The position numbers and the translations under genes were made by a program. Shown piece by piece: positions 10,475-23,100 of a stretch of DNA of 64,000 nucleotides. Below the pieces are notes generated by a model, which had not been told where the DNA came from, searched no databases, and saw nothing but the letters and a program-made list of their open reading frames with translations. Within the stretch, counting starts at the first letter, position 1. Every line of letters begins with the position of its first letter. Source of the DNA: Kuschelorhynchus macadamiae (taxonomy: Eukaryota; Arthropoda; Insecta; Coleoptera; Curculionidae); contig JAUTXW010000551.1 of assembly GCA_030620095.1 (NCBI GenBank), positions 157,803 to 221,802 on the forward strand. Direction: 5' to 3'.

Positions 10475-12018
10475 TTAAGATCGGTTTCCACGTGTGATGT
10501 AGACCGTAACCCGTATCTCTATTGAAATTTTTGTATGTTTAAATATTTCAATAGATTCTCTAACTTTTCGTTTATAAAAACCTGGAACCGATGCTAGAAT
10601 CTTGGTTTCCTTTACATGTATGAAATGGCCAGTGTTATGCTGGTGTTCAGCTACAGCAGATTGAACAATTTGTTTCTTTTTAAGACATCGTTCATGTTCC
10701 TTAAGTCTAGTTGATATTGAGCGTCCTGTTTCTCCCACATACACTACTCCACAAGAGCAAGGAATTTTATATACTCCTTCTGTTTGGAAAGGTACAAGAT
10801 TTTTCGGAGATCGTAAGCATTGTCCAATCTTCTTATGTGTGTTGAAGATTGTACGTATGTTGGACCGCCGAAATAATCGTTCTATTTTATCTGTAGTGCC
10901 ATGTATGTAGGGAAGAACAACATTACCTAATGGTGGCTTTTTATCATTCTCCTTTGGCGGAGTTGGTTTACTATGTATTTTAATTGAGCGCGTAATATCT
11001 TCAGTGCAATAGCCATTCCCTCTGAGAGCTTCGGTCAGTTTCGATGTTTCCGATGTTAAAGAATCTTGATCAGAAATCGAAATAGCTCGGAATACTAGTG
11101 AGTTAATAACCGATTGCTTTTCGGTTTTCTATACACAGAATGTCCTAATGTACCATTTTCCTTCCTTTGAACACATACATCTAGAAAGGGAATTGTTCCA
11201 TTAGATTCAATGTCCATCGTGAATTTGATATTATGATGTTGCTGATTAAGGTGGTCCAGAAATATGAGGAGATTATCCTGTCCATGAGGCCAAACAACAA
11301 AAGTATCATCTACATATCTAAACCAGTGCTTCGGTTTTAGTGGAGCGGATGTTAGAGCAATATCCTCAAAGGCTTCCATAAAGATATTCGCTACCACAGG
11401 TGATAGAGGAGATCCCATAGCTGCCCTTGAAGTTTGTTAAGACAAGCTTCCACTAGGTCTGTTAAGTTCTTATCAAGATTATTGTTATCCAGTATGTCTG
11501 ATATAACGGAAATCGAGTCGTTGACAGGAACATTTGTGTAAAGTGATTTCACATCGAAACTGACTAAAATATCTTCGGGATCCCACTGGATTGTTTTAAG
11601 TTTTTCCACGAAATGTGCAGAGTTTTTAATAAAAGAATCTGTTTTTCCAGTAAATGGATTAAGGAAATTTGAAAGATATTTACCTAGTTTGTTTGTAGGC
11701 GAGTTTATTGCACTGACGATCGGTCGAAGTGGTTCGTTGTCCTTGCGTATCTTCGGAAGACCGTAGAACTTGAGAGTCTTGGAGCTGCTTGGTTTTAATG
11801 ATTTTTTTCTCCGCTGGTGGTAGACTGGATGTGTTGATCAAATTGGTAATGCGTCTTTCTATTCTATTTGTGGGGTCTGCCTGCATAACTTTATAGGTAT
11901 TGTTGTCCAAAAGTTGAGTAACCTTTTCCACATATTCTGTTCTATCCATGACAACTGTGGCGTTGCCTTTATCTGCTGGAAGTACCAGAATGTTTGCGTC
12001 TTCGTTTAAGGTCTTCAT
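10475..12018 (-). pseudogene. PLE-C reverse transcriptase and GIY-YIG endonuclease, frameshifted
   Basis: In reading order on the minus strand: 12018-11680 has the conserved N-terminal ILVLPADKGNATVVMDRTEY and ADPTNRIERRITNLIN. 11609-11391 has ILVSFDVKSLYTNVP (first catalytic Asp). 11418-11095 has GSPLSPVVANIFMEAFED and FRYVDDTFVVW (YVDD), then PFLDVCVQR. From about 11094 another frame carries the linker and GIY-YIG domain (GVYKIPCSCGVVYVGETGR, R-x-K-E-H), ending at 10475. Frameshifts occur near 11770, 11400 and 11095. Every domain of a PLE is represented, but the gene is broken. Confidence 0.85.
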
Positions 12019-12075
12019 TGCTGTTTTTTCGGCTGCGGAGAGGTTTGACTTCGGTGGTTTTGAGTTTTTAATGAT

Positions 12076-12215
12076 TTATCATTCTCCTTTGGCGGAGTTG
12101 GTTTACTATGTCTTTTAATTGAACGAGCTCTCAGAGTGAATGGCTGTTGCACTAAAGATATTACGCGTTCAATTAAAATACATAGTAAACCAACTCCGCC
12201 AAAGGAGAATGATAA
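12076..12215. repeat. 49-bp inverted repeat at the PLE-C mirror axis
   Basis: 12076-12124 and 12167-12215 are reverse complements with one mismatch, separated by 42 bp. The same sequence occurs inside the long copy near 10955-11003, so both arms are fragments of the RT-thumb/linker coding region placed in opposite orientations. Confidence 0.85.
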
Positions 12216-12560
12216 AGAGCCACCATTAGGTAGTGTTGTTCTTCGGCGGTCCAACATACGTACAATCTTCAACAGACAGAACAGACAACAGAACAAACAG
12301 AAGGAGTATATAAAATTTCTTGCTCCTGTGGAGAAGTGTATGTGGGAGAAACTGGACGATCAATATCAACTAGACTTAAGGAACATGAACGATGTATTAA
12401 AAAGAAACAAATTGTTCTATCTGCTGTAGCTGAACATCAGCTATTTCATTAATGTAAAGGAAACCAAGGTTCTAGTATCGGTTCCAGGTTTTTATAAACG
12501 AAAAGTTAGAGAATCTATTGAAATATTTAAACATACAAAAAATTTCAATAGAGTTCAGTG
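12130..12560 (+). pseudogene. PLE-C plus-strand fragment (linker and GIY-YIG end)
   Basis: Plus-strand sequence homologous to the minus-strand coding end of PLE-C. It encodes RSIKIHSKPTPPKENDK, then the RRSNIRTIFN segment, then after damage the GIY-YIG region (VYVGETGRSISTRLKEH equivalents at 12335-12385). It stops where the shared terminal repeat begins. It is a 5'-truncated, decayed copy in inverted orientation. Confidence 0.75.
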
Positions 12561-12581
12561 TTCAGATCTCTTGGAGTAAAG

Positions 12582-12624
12582 ATCCCTGAAGATGCCTCGT
12601 GCAATCAAAGGCGAAACGTCGGAT
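12582..12624 (+). ncRNA. hammerhead ribozyme, PLE-C right end
   Basis: ATCC (12582-12585), CTGAAGA, stem II GCCU...AGGC, GAAAC, ACGT, GTC (12618-12620), GGAT (12621-12624). Stem I and the core are intact. It is the mirror partner of 9678-9720. Confidence 0.75.
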
Positions 12625-12704
12625 AGTAATTCCAATTTGACACGGTCTAATCCCAAGAACCATGATTTCTTAATTGACCAAAGCCGTGAAAGCTTCCCTT
12701 CTAT

Positions 12705-12717
12705 AATAATAATTACT
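12705..12717. repeat. right target-site duplication of PLE-C (13 bp)
   Basis: Exact copy of 9617-9629. MLE-1 flanking sequence resumes after it and runs into the right inverted repeat of MLE-1. Confidence 0.8.
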
Positions 12718-13345
12718 GTTCATTTTTTTTTACAATTTTTCTTATGTCAGTAAAACAACAAGCAATACACAGAAAATGACAAGTAAATTAAGCAATATTC
12801 TCTGACAGTTCTTTATAATTGAGCGAAAATTTTAAAAACAGAATTTGGAGCAAAACCGTGAGAGATAGATAACTTCAATCTTAGATCACTGGAAACCCTA
12901 CAAAATCTACATTCAACGGCGTATTTGAAGTTATATAGTGCCATTTGAAAAAATCAAGGTATCCATGATTTTAGAGATTCCAAATTCCATTTATGATCGC
13001 TCAGAACCAAGAAAGGTTGAGAAACTGCACAACTGGCTTTAGTTATCACATTTAATGCCTATTGGGGCGGCAAAATCACAGTTGAATATTTTCTTTTAGT
13101 TAATCTATTTTTTCGAAAGGTCAATTTAAAAAAAAAATTGAAATGTCGGGCAAACGGTCCATTACAGACAGCATATATATTACATAAAGTCATACTAGAT
13201 TTGACCAAGGTATTCAAATTTTCAATAAAAAATGGGGACTTCGATACGGCGCGGTTTTATGGAACACCCTGTACAAATAAAAATAATTTTAAAATATGCA
13301 GCAAGTTGATCCGCATAAGTTTTATTAAGAACATTTTTTTCGCTG

Positions 13346-16300
13346 GCAACACCGAGTCTCAGCCACCTGAAACATCCCAGTATTGAAGCATCGCGTCGTC
13401 TGTCGGGCGTTATAATCATAATCATTTGCACAACAGTTTTAATTAATGTTGACAAACAAACCACTACGCTAACAATTAAATTACTCTATAAAAGTCTTAA
13501 CGGCACATCATATTTTCAGCCCCAAAATATGAATAATGCAAAAGCGTTTTATCTTTGCTCTGTCATTTCCATTTGCCTTGAAATACAAAGAGTGGCGTAT
13601 TTTCAACTTATATTTATTCGAAGACACGAACGACGTTCATTAAAGATTATCACGCGAGAATTCCTTTAGATGATCTATATCTACCTGTTCTTTGAATAAC
13701 GCAACCAATGATATGTTAAGTTTATTTAGATATTATTACCTAAAAAAAATTGATCGATTATAATATTGGTTTTATTTAACTTGATTTCTTCGTATATCTT
13801 TCTTTGCTGGTTCAAAATTCGGTCTCCATTTTTGAAACATTTACGGGGATCCGATTGGCTAAAATTTGGCTTACCTGTGTAGCTACGATGATAATGCAAT
13901 AATATCAACATAACACTCACAATATAATGGAAACTGCCGTGCATCAAGTTGTTGTAGAGTTTGCAGCGCCATACCTCGGGTCGTTACAAAAGTTATGAGA
14001 TACCTAACTTTTTTTTCTATAGTTAACTGTACAAATCGAAGGCAGCGTTGGCGCCATCTATTGCGAATCGGTTAAAGCTAAATGGGCCCAATTCTAATAA
14101 TTTTTAGATTTGATAAATCTAAAGAAAAAACGGTCTTTATTTATGTATCAACCCATCAACTTTGTAGTGTATTAATGTATTAGCACTTTTTTGACAATAC
14201 GCTTGCTTAAATAATATTGTTTATATTATGTATCGAAACATTCCGTAGACAGACTAGTCTACATGTTGAGGTATGTAATTATATTAAATATTTGCTTCAA
14301 TTAATTTAAAGTTAAATATTTTTATTCAGTTGCGAAAAAGCCAAAAAAGATTTTTGTTTGTCAATACGGGGCAAACCGCGACTGTTTTATTTCCTAACCT
14401 TAAACCTAGATTTTGTAAAATATTTATTTATTTACAAATACGTACTTGCAGAATAAACAAGAAAACTCCAAATGGTACAATATACCAACTATAAAATCAA
14501 ATATAAAAACAAAAAAAAGGATAAAAGGAAGAAATGTTATAAATAAATGACATTAACATGTCTCAGCTCTGTTTTGTCTTAACTCTATTTCCAAACTTAA
14601 TTATAATGCACAAATTTATAATGGTTGATTTTGAGAAAATGTAAAGTAATTAAGAACATTGCGTAACTTTTCTCTGAATTAATCCTTACTAAATCTCTTA
14701 TGTTTATGAGCTCCCTTAGGGAACATTCCCATCTAGGACACCCTATACACAATCATACACAATATCCTTTACAGATGTAACTTTAAATAGACAAGAAAAT
14801 ATAACGCATTGTTTTTAATATTTTCAGGAAATGCGAAAAGCAATTTCAACAAGTCTCCAGAAGTTCCCGGTTTTGGGCTAGCTGGTCTATCTAAATGAAT
14901 AGTCAAATTATTTAGTTCCATACAGTTTTATGCTCTTCAATCAGATGCACCTGTTTCTTGTTATTAACTAGGTACAAACCAACTCACATTAATTCTTATG
15001 TTCAAAAATTTAACCATTTAAGTAACTATTAAGTATATTTATATAAAAATATATTACAAATTTTCTATTAGTAGCCTTATTATACCAAAGCATTCTTAAA
15101 AAATTGTGTAGGCATTATGTATATCTAAATAAAAGATATGACAAATAGCATTTTATTGTTAAAGCCTTCATGAAAGTGTAATCCATATACCTTCAAAACA
15201 AACAAGAGGACCTATAAAAAAAAACATTTAGGAAATGTGATTTATTTGGGAACTGAGGAAATAAAACTAACAAAGTAGTATTTAAAAACAATTTTACAAT
15301 ACTTTGACAAGTCTTCATTTTATTAATAATCATAAAATTGGCACCATTTCATAATTGCTATAAATTATTCATTTGTTTCCAAATCTGGTTCGAATAAGGA
15401 AGAAACATTCCAAAAGCGAGGCCTCTGTGACAATTAAAAAGCTATTATAACTAGTTTTCCTGTGTTCTGATCATAGTATCCAAATATTTCCGATGCTAAA
15501 TTGGCAGTATAAAATGAACCATCAAACTAAAAAATATATTCAAATTGTCATATGCCTTACGAAAAATTCAATGCCTGGAAAATAATTAAAACCCGAGCAA
15601 CACAAAAATGTCTTGTTTATTGTGCATGCAATAACTCACATTTATCGGTCAAATATTATATGAAAAAATTGGGTATTGCAAGACAGATTTTCATACACTG
15701 GCTTTCAAGCAAAGAGCACTAAATCAAATGTGAACCCAGTTGACCTAGTACTTTTTGCTTATAAGCCCAAGGTATCAATCAACAATTTATTGCAACATGA
15801 CATAATTAGTATGATTTAACTTTTTTTTTTACCACGAAGATTTAATTTAGTAGCGAGTTCATAACAGCAAAATTTTCCAGATTTTAAATATACCCGTAAA
15901 AATCGAAGAAAACTTACTTTAATATTGCTTGCAACTTTTCCAATTTATTTAACAACAATGAATAACAATTTTCATTTTACAAATTACCTAACTGTTATAT
16001 GTTTACATAATTTTATGTAAATTGCATGAGCCAGAACCAAAAAGTACACATGTAATTGTAAGTATTAGAGCATACAGGTATATGTAGTTTAATTAACTAC
16101 TTACTTAATAATTTGTTATAAAATGATCCGAATAAACTCTCTAAGTAGGAACGGTATGGTAGAAGAACCCTTGTTTGTGAGGTCTAGTTGAACATAAACA
16201 TATTCTTCTCTAGGTATGAGCTAAAGAGCCAAATTTACTATAAAATGTAATCAATGAATCTAAAACAAAAATTAAAATTCAAAGCACAGACACTAAACAC

Positions 16301-17129
16301 ATTGGTGAGAGATGGAGTTTCAAGTTTTTTACTTTAACTTACAAGTATATGAAAGCCCTAAAAACAAATAAAACTTAAGTTTAAATAATAAAACCAAAGA
16401 ATCCTAATGGATATAAATAATATTAAATTTGTTGTATTGGTCCCCTGTTGGAGGAAATAGCTTATCGACATATATAACTGATTTTTTAAGTTTTTGGATT
16501 TATTATAATATTTAAAATTTACATGTTTATCAAGATTAAACCTTATTTTATGGTTAAGAAATCAATAATAAAACATACCTGACAGTATTTGTCAACAAAC
16601 AGGCCTTACTAATTATTTTTGTAAACAGCTGATACCAAGCCACATAAATATTGTTAAAATACAAAGTCCAAATAACTAGCTTTCGATTAAAGCAAAAATG
16701 AAGCCATATATTATAAATTTACAAATAAACTGAAGTAAACTAGACGAAATTCCCATAAGAACAATGGTAAACAATAAAATTTTTGCCCATTAATGGCGGA
16801 TTTTGGCTCCAGCCAAGCGATTTTGTGGAGCAGGAATAATTGCAATTACAAGTGCTATTTACTTTAAAATATCTGCGCAATTTTATCTCAGTTTGACCTA
16901 CCTCGTATCTATTACGGTTTTTGAGATAGATGTATACCCTCGAATTTGTAACACCCTGTATACTGCTCCCAAGTATACTTGCAAAATTTTAACTCTGAGC
17001 TAATAAAATTATCACAGGCTAAATTTAATTGAAGTATCATTATAAAAAGCATAATTTTACAACCTTCTATATAAATGCAAGATATACGTGTTATTATTTT
17101 ATTATATTAAAATTTTTTTTTATTTACAG
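13346..17129. other. no gene recognised (13346-17129)
   Basis: AT-rich, intron- or intergenic-like DNA upstream of the first visible host exon. A weak mariner-type end (ACACCCTGTAT, about 16951-16961) is present without a partner. Missing upstream exons of the RING gene could lie here or outside the window, but none could be supported. Confidence 0.5.
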
Positions 17130-17192
17130 GAAAAACTTTTGTCGAAACTAGAAGAGAGCGAACTGGAACTAGCGACATGTCAAGAAGAAGAG
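17130..17192 (+). CDS. host RING gene exon (acidic helical segment)
   Basis: Preceded by a polypyrimidine tract and TTTACAG and followed by GTAATT. It is 63 nt, phase 0 to phase 0, and encodes 21 residues rich in Glu and Leu that lead directly into the RING finger of the next exon. It is supported by frame agreement and by composition that differs from the AT-rich surroundings. Confidence 0.75.
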
Positions 17193-20100
17193 GTAATTAA
17201 CAAGTCACAAAAATATTTATTATTATTATTACCGTTAGAAAAGATATAAATAAAAAATGCTTCAACACAAATTTTTTAAATTTATATTTTCAATTATAGC
17301 TATCTCAAGAACATTTTACCTCCTTTGTTCGTGCTTCTTAAATAAGAAATTCTATTTAGTAGTACTAGTAGTAGTTAGGGGATGGTCTAGAGACTTTCAG
17401 TCTACCTCAGACCCTCCCGCAACCATCACCAGCCACGACGTTTCCATCCTTAAATCTACCTGTCCTTCCTTTATAGGTCTGGATATTTTTCCAGGATAGT
17501 TCCTTGACTGCATCCCTATGCAAGACCGTACTGCCAAAAATAACCTGGCATGGTCTTGCTTGCTGTTCACACCTGCACCGGAATTGAAGTAGAATTTCGT
17601 CCTCCTCCTGATACTCCGTGCAGGTAGAGTCATCCTCAACACCTAATATAGAGAGGTGCCTCCTTAATCGACAGTACCTCGTTACTATTCCTACTCTGTT
17701 CGGCCTTTATCTGGTTTCACATGACGTCCTTAGCTTACTTACCACCTTCAAACTGGCTCATCTGCCTTTTCGTTAGCCTCAATCCCACAATATCCCGGCA
17801 CCCAAACCAACCTCAGCCTCTTACTCCGTACCAACTGCTCCAGCCTGTTACCAATGCTGATCCCAACATGGGTGGGTCCAGCGCCTTAAGCGTTGCTTGA
17901 CTATCTGAGCAAATGACAATCTCCTCCTGTATTCCTTCTATGACTTCCCTCATCGTTGTCGCCATGAAAATGTCGAACACCTCATCCTGAAACACCGTGG
18001 AAAACTTTCCCAAAGGGAAGCTGGACCCGGTTTGTCCGGCCTTCATATATGCACCTGCCCCAGAAGATTGCAATGATATCATGCGTGAACCATCAGTATA
18101 ACAAATAAGTTCATCCCTCGAGAAATCCACCCTGTCTTTTTTCGGGATTGAGAGAATATAACCCCTATTTCGGTCTGCCTGAGAGTTGTGCTACTCTATA
18201 GGTGGACATGAGGATCTCTCTTTCCACAATAAAATTCTACTTAAATCTAATCCTCCTTTTGAATCTACTAAGGCTATTAAAACAACTTTTGTGTCATAAT
18301 TACGTTCAAAACTATTTGTTACTAGTTTTTGCCAAAAACAGTTTATGCAGCAACCGATTTTACTCCGAATAGGAAATCCAAAAGATAAATGCAAAATAAA
18401 AAACCTCTTAAATGGATCCCACTTTAACTGCCTTTCAGTTGAGCTGATATCGATCTGGAGATTTCAGCGGAGCTCAGTTCATATCACGGCCAGATTTGCC
18501 ATTTTGGAACGTATGATGAAATAGATATTTACGATACAAGTGGGCTAAAAGCGTTATTAACATACGCGTGTGGAGGTTGCACAACGAGTGCGTAGATTAC
18601 GTGAAAATATTACCTATCAAATATTTAAAAACAAATTACCTCTGTTAGTTGTACTTACTACACCATAGCAACCAAGTAAGTTTTTATTAGAAAACATTAG
18701 AAAATAATGCTATCAAACAATTTGTCACAAAGTTTCATACATTTTCAACATGAGCGATTCAGATCTTCCATCGTCATCGAAAAAGTAGGTACCGACGTAA
18801 TTTCCAGTCTACTGCCCGAAAAATGACGGGCAAAATATGAGTTGTCCTACTCCCGGTATCAGAAATGGTGTGAAGAAAAGAACATAAAAACTATCTCCAC
18901 GGAGAAGGCATTTGTTAGCCTGTTTTAATGATCTATCCAAAATTCAAAAACCATCCTCTCTTTGGGCATACTATTCAATGTTGGGAAGTGTGATGTCTAT
19001 TAGAAAAAAAATGTGGATATTAATAAATACTCGCATTTAATTGCGGTTTTAAAAAGATATAGACCTACAAACTCGAAGATATTAATGAAAAACGATATTG
19101 GTGTTTTTCTGCAGGAAGCTGATGATAACACGTTTTTTATGGCGAAAGTAGCACTTATTGTTGAATTAGCAGGAGCATATATAAGAGAAGAGCTGACAAA
19201 CTTACTCTTGGAACACGAAGACAAAAATAGCTCGAGAGCTTTTTGTAACATCAGATGACATTGAAGGTTTAGATATGGTGGAAATTGTCTGAAATTACAT
19301 CAAGTCACGACCTAAACATGTAGATCATGGTCGTTTCTTCGTGTGCTATAAGAACGGTAAATGTACAAAACAACCAGTGGGAATAAACACTTTTGGATGT
19401 ATGCCTGAGACCATTACTTTGTTTTTAAAAAAATTTATCCAATCAGAACAATATAACGGCCACTACATTAGAAGGTTTTCTGCATCGTTATTAGCTAACA
19501 CCGGAGTGGATATTTTGACCGTAAAGAGACACGGGGGATGGCGGTCAAATACAGTAGCAGAAGGATACATTGAGGCTTCGGAAGAAAACAAAAAGAACTT
19601 TGACTATACTCGGAAATAATGCAACTAGTATTCAAAAACAGAACATATTTAATGCAACTTCATCGCAAGTTCAGTCCAGTTCATCAAGTTTGTACATCTG
19701 GTATTAATATAAATAACTGAAATAGTTGTGTAAGTAATATTTACAATTTATAGTTTGTAATGCTCTATTTTAAACAAAAATAGACGTATTTTCTTTAATT
19801 ATGTTTTAATTTTAATATTGGTAGATATCATTATCGCACTAGTGTGGTAATACCTAACATTGCCTAGCTAAAATCAGTGCGGAAATGGCTTCTTATCTCA
19901 CAATCGTAGATTATAGATATTTACGATGCAAGTGAGTTAATAGCATGTGTAGTTACAAAACGAGTGCGTAGTTTATCTATCACACGCGTTTCTTAATGAA
20001 GTTAACTCGCATGTATTGCACAACATTTTATCTACGTCTGAAAATACACACATATTTTTATTAAACAAATTTTTCAAAAAGTTTAAAGCAAGCATAAAAT

Positions 20101-23100
20101 ACCTTTTTATTAGCTGCTACCTGTTTGCACTTTAATCCTGCCACTCTGCGTTACCCAGGGCAATGTCAATTTAATAACATCTTATTGACAGTTTTAATTT
20201 CTTTAGTCAAAATGAGTGATTCAGAAAGAAACTTTCCTTCGGATATTGAGCAGAAAGCATCCAGAGCAACTGATGGGTTGCTTCCCAAAAAATCCAGGCC
20301 AAAATATAAGTATATCTTCAATAGGTTTCAAAAATGGTGCAGGGAGAAGAATGTGCAGAACTATGTGAAAGAAAAGGTACATATTGGATACTTCGGGGAG
20401 TTATCTACTAACTATAGTCCTTTATCTCTCTGGACGTTTTATTCTATGATAAGAACAATGATATCTATTAAACTCAATATTCATATCAGCAAATTTAGAA
20501 ATTCGAAAACAAATTCTGAGAGATATCAAAAGTCAAGGGTATTAACTAAAACCAATATTACAACATTCCTTCTAGAAGCGGATGACAAAAAAATACTTAT
20601 TTATGAGAGTAGCATTGATTATCGGGCTTGCAGGAGCTTGCAGGCGAGTGGAGTTATCAAATTTGTTGTTGGTCAATGTCAAGGATGAAGGGCGATGTTT
20701 TGATTTTATGTAACATCTAGAAATATTCAAGAGTGTGGTAGGTTTTTTCATCCAATTTCGAAATGGTTGCCAAAACAAATCGCTTTGTATCTCAAACTTG
20801 AACATCCAGAAGAATATGCGGGGCATTGCTTCCGAAGATCGTCTACGTCCCTATTGGCAGATTCAGGAGCTGACATTCTAACAGTGAAGGGTCCTGGTGG
20901 CTGGCGCTCCAACACGGTTGCGGAAGGCTGCCTTGACAATTCTGGAGAAAATAAAAGAAAAATAGCATCCAAAAGACCCGAAAAAAAATTAAACAAAGCC
21001 CAGTTTAAATAATGAAAACAATGTATTTACTACAAATTTAGCAAACGTGGCTGCTTCGTCAGGAATTTATTTGAAAGATTGCAAAGATTGTAGTATTAAT
21101 ATTTATAATAAATAATTTTTCATGTTTTATAGTTATTAATAAACCAATTTATAAAAATCTTCTTTGCTTTTTCTAAATTACAAATTTCAAATGAATGAGT
21201 GAAAATACGCGAGATTATTATCTCGTGTATTTGCAATTGAGGTGCGGTAGTAAAGCTTTTAACTCACGCAAAATGCGTGGGTTAGGAGCTTCTTAACTCA
21301 CGGACGTAGATGAAATATATTAAAATGGAATATTTTATGCTAATTATCCAATTTACCTCAAATTTGGCACGTTTTTGATACGAATCCAAGACAGCAAAAC
21401 AAAATTGTGGCCTAATAAAATATTCAAAAATTAGCTTGAGAATACTGCTTATTAAATTAATTTCAATTTTTGTGCAAGAAATAAGTGTAATATAGAGATA
21501 AACTGGTAAAGTTGCGCTACCAATTTTAGATGGCAGCCAAATAAAATAAAAAAAAAATCAACGTAAATTTTGCAGTAAAATTAAATGTGCAAATAGGATA
21601 AACTGCTACGAATAACGCAACAAAATGATAGTATATGTCACTGAAAAACTACTAATTGAATTTATTTTAAATTATGGCCAAAAATCAAGTGTGGCATAGG
21701 TAGAACGGAAATGGTAAACATATTGGTAGGAATCCAATGTGATGGAACAAAATAGCGCCCAATGAAAATGTTTGATGTCCCAATAGTGCGTTCTCGGTTG
21801 ATATTTTGATAACGGATAGCGATATAAAAAAAGTTCAAATACAAAAGTTGTAGAACAATACGGGCTACATAACCTAAAATTATTTTCATTTATACAGGGT
21901 GTCTCAAAAATCTGTAGCGAAGCAAAGTTGTGTTTTTTCTTACGGGACATCCTGTATATTTTTGCATATTTAGATTCTGGTCGTGATTCTACACATTTTT
22001 TGTATAACATGTCCTATATCTAAATCTAATAGTTTTTCTAATATCCGCCATTTTGTAAAAAATTATGAATTGCAGTGCCTTTTTTCAAACGACGTGGGCC
22101 GTTTTTGATATAGGATTATGATTTTTGGCAGGAACATTAACAAAAGTATGGGTTGACTTTCACCGTGAACAAAATTTGTCGGCGTTGTACAGGGGGTCCT
22201 AGATAAGTAGGAGAAATTAAAAAAATTTAAAACATCGTATCTTCATTTTTTTAAATGGAATGTATAGTATTTTAATATTTTAGACTATTCGTGACCCAAA
22301 ACCCTATCTTTCGTTATAAATATGTCCTATACCTATTTGTCATAGTTTCCGAGATTTTGACATTTTTCTATTTATTATTTGGTTTTCAATGGCAATCGCC
22401 TTAGAATTTGCTTTATTATCGAATTTTCTAATTATAATACACTACAAGTGACGCAAAATTAAAAATTCAGCTCATAATATTGTGCTAAGAATCGCGACCT
22501 AAAGACTTAGAACAGATATTTTACCAACTATTCTTAAATATTTACTATTTTGGCTATTATAAAAGCGTAGGTAGTGTCAACATTTAGTTAGAACTTAATG
22601 TACGAAGATGCCTTAGACAATCCTAAAGTAAAAACAAATGAAAACGGGGAAAATGTTGTCATGGCGAAATGTCAAACTCTTGTATTTGTGTAGTAACGGT
22701 GTTCAAATTGATTCAAAATTAATTTTTCTAGAGAAGAATTGATTAACATGATTTATGTTTTGGGCGCAAGTGATCAAAATTGTTTTTTAGCAAGTAGAGT
22801 TTATGCGCAACGGTTTAGCAATGCCGAACGTCATCCTCATGAGGTATCATTTGTCAGAGTCAAAGAACGATTTGAAAGAACTGGGTGTGTCGATTACGAA
22901 CAAAAATTGGAAAGGCAGAAAAGAGCCGCATATGAAGAAACTGAATATCTTGTTATGCAAACTTTAATTGAAAATCCTCATATTTCATGTACGCAGTTAG
23001 AAAAGGAGAGAGGTGTTGCTAAATCTACGGCAAATAGAATTATTAGAAAACATAAATTTCACCCATACCATATTCAACTGGTACAAGAGCTGGATCAAGA

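Larger units (their letters stand above)
9630..12704 (-). mobile_element. PLE-C: Penelope-like element nested in MLE-1
   Basis: It is bracketed by a 13-bp target duplication. The two ends (9630-9745 and 12553-12676) are inverted copies of each other and each contains a hammerhead motif. The order from the left is: hammerhead, long 3' region with 62-bp repeats, GIY-YIG domain, RT domain (all minus strand), then a short plus-strand copy of the GIY-YIG end (12130-12560) and the second hammerhead. This is again a mirror arrangement with one long and one 5'-truncated copy. Confidence 0.85.
7815..13345 (-). mobile_element. MLE-1: Tc1/mariner-superfamily element with long inverted repeats, split by PLE-C
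   Basis: The left region (about 7868-8400) is the diverged reverse complement of about 12845-13345. Shared landmarks are a reversed GAGCAAAACCGT block, a GATCGCTC block and a GGAACACCCTGTA/TACAAGGTGTTCC motif. A TACAGGGTG motif at 7815 marks the outer left end. The minus-strand transposase relic lies at 8593-9629, and its 5' flank resumes at 12718 after the nested PLE-C. Without PLE-C the element would be about 2.4 kb. Confidence 0.8.
18513..21320 (+). mobile_element. two tandem Crypton-like (tyrosine recombinase) elements
   Basis: Copy 1 covers about 18513-19912 and copy 2 about 19913-21320. Both start with a similar block (ATATTTACGATNCAAGTG ... ACGAGTGCGTAG) and end with a similar block (CTTCTTANCTCAC followed by CGTAGAT), so they abut head to tail. 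Each encodes the same tyrosine-recombinase family. Cryptons are DNA transposons that move by a tyrosine recombinase; assignment to that class is from the recombinase motifs and the absence of an RT. Confidence 0.7.

Noticed and set aside
9748..10478. Overlapping short frames on both strands in the PLE-C 3' region
   Set aside because: No motif. They exist because the region is GC-rich with few stops, and the homologous PLE-D region does not keep them.
14829..14875. Possible upstream host exon after ATATTTTCAG (EMRKAISTSLQKF)
   Set aside because: The acceptor is good and the peptide helical, but no donor gives phase 0 with a fair GT context. Not supported.
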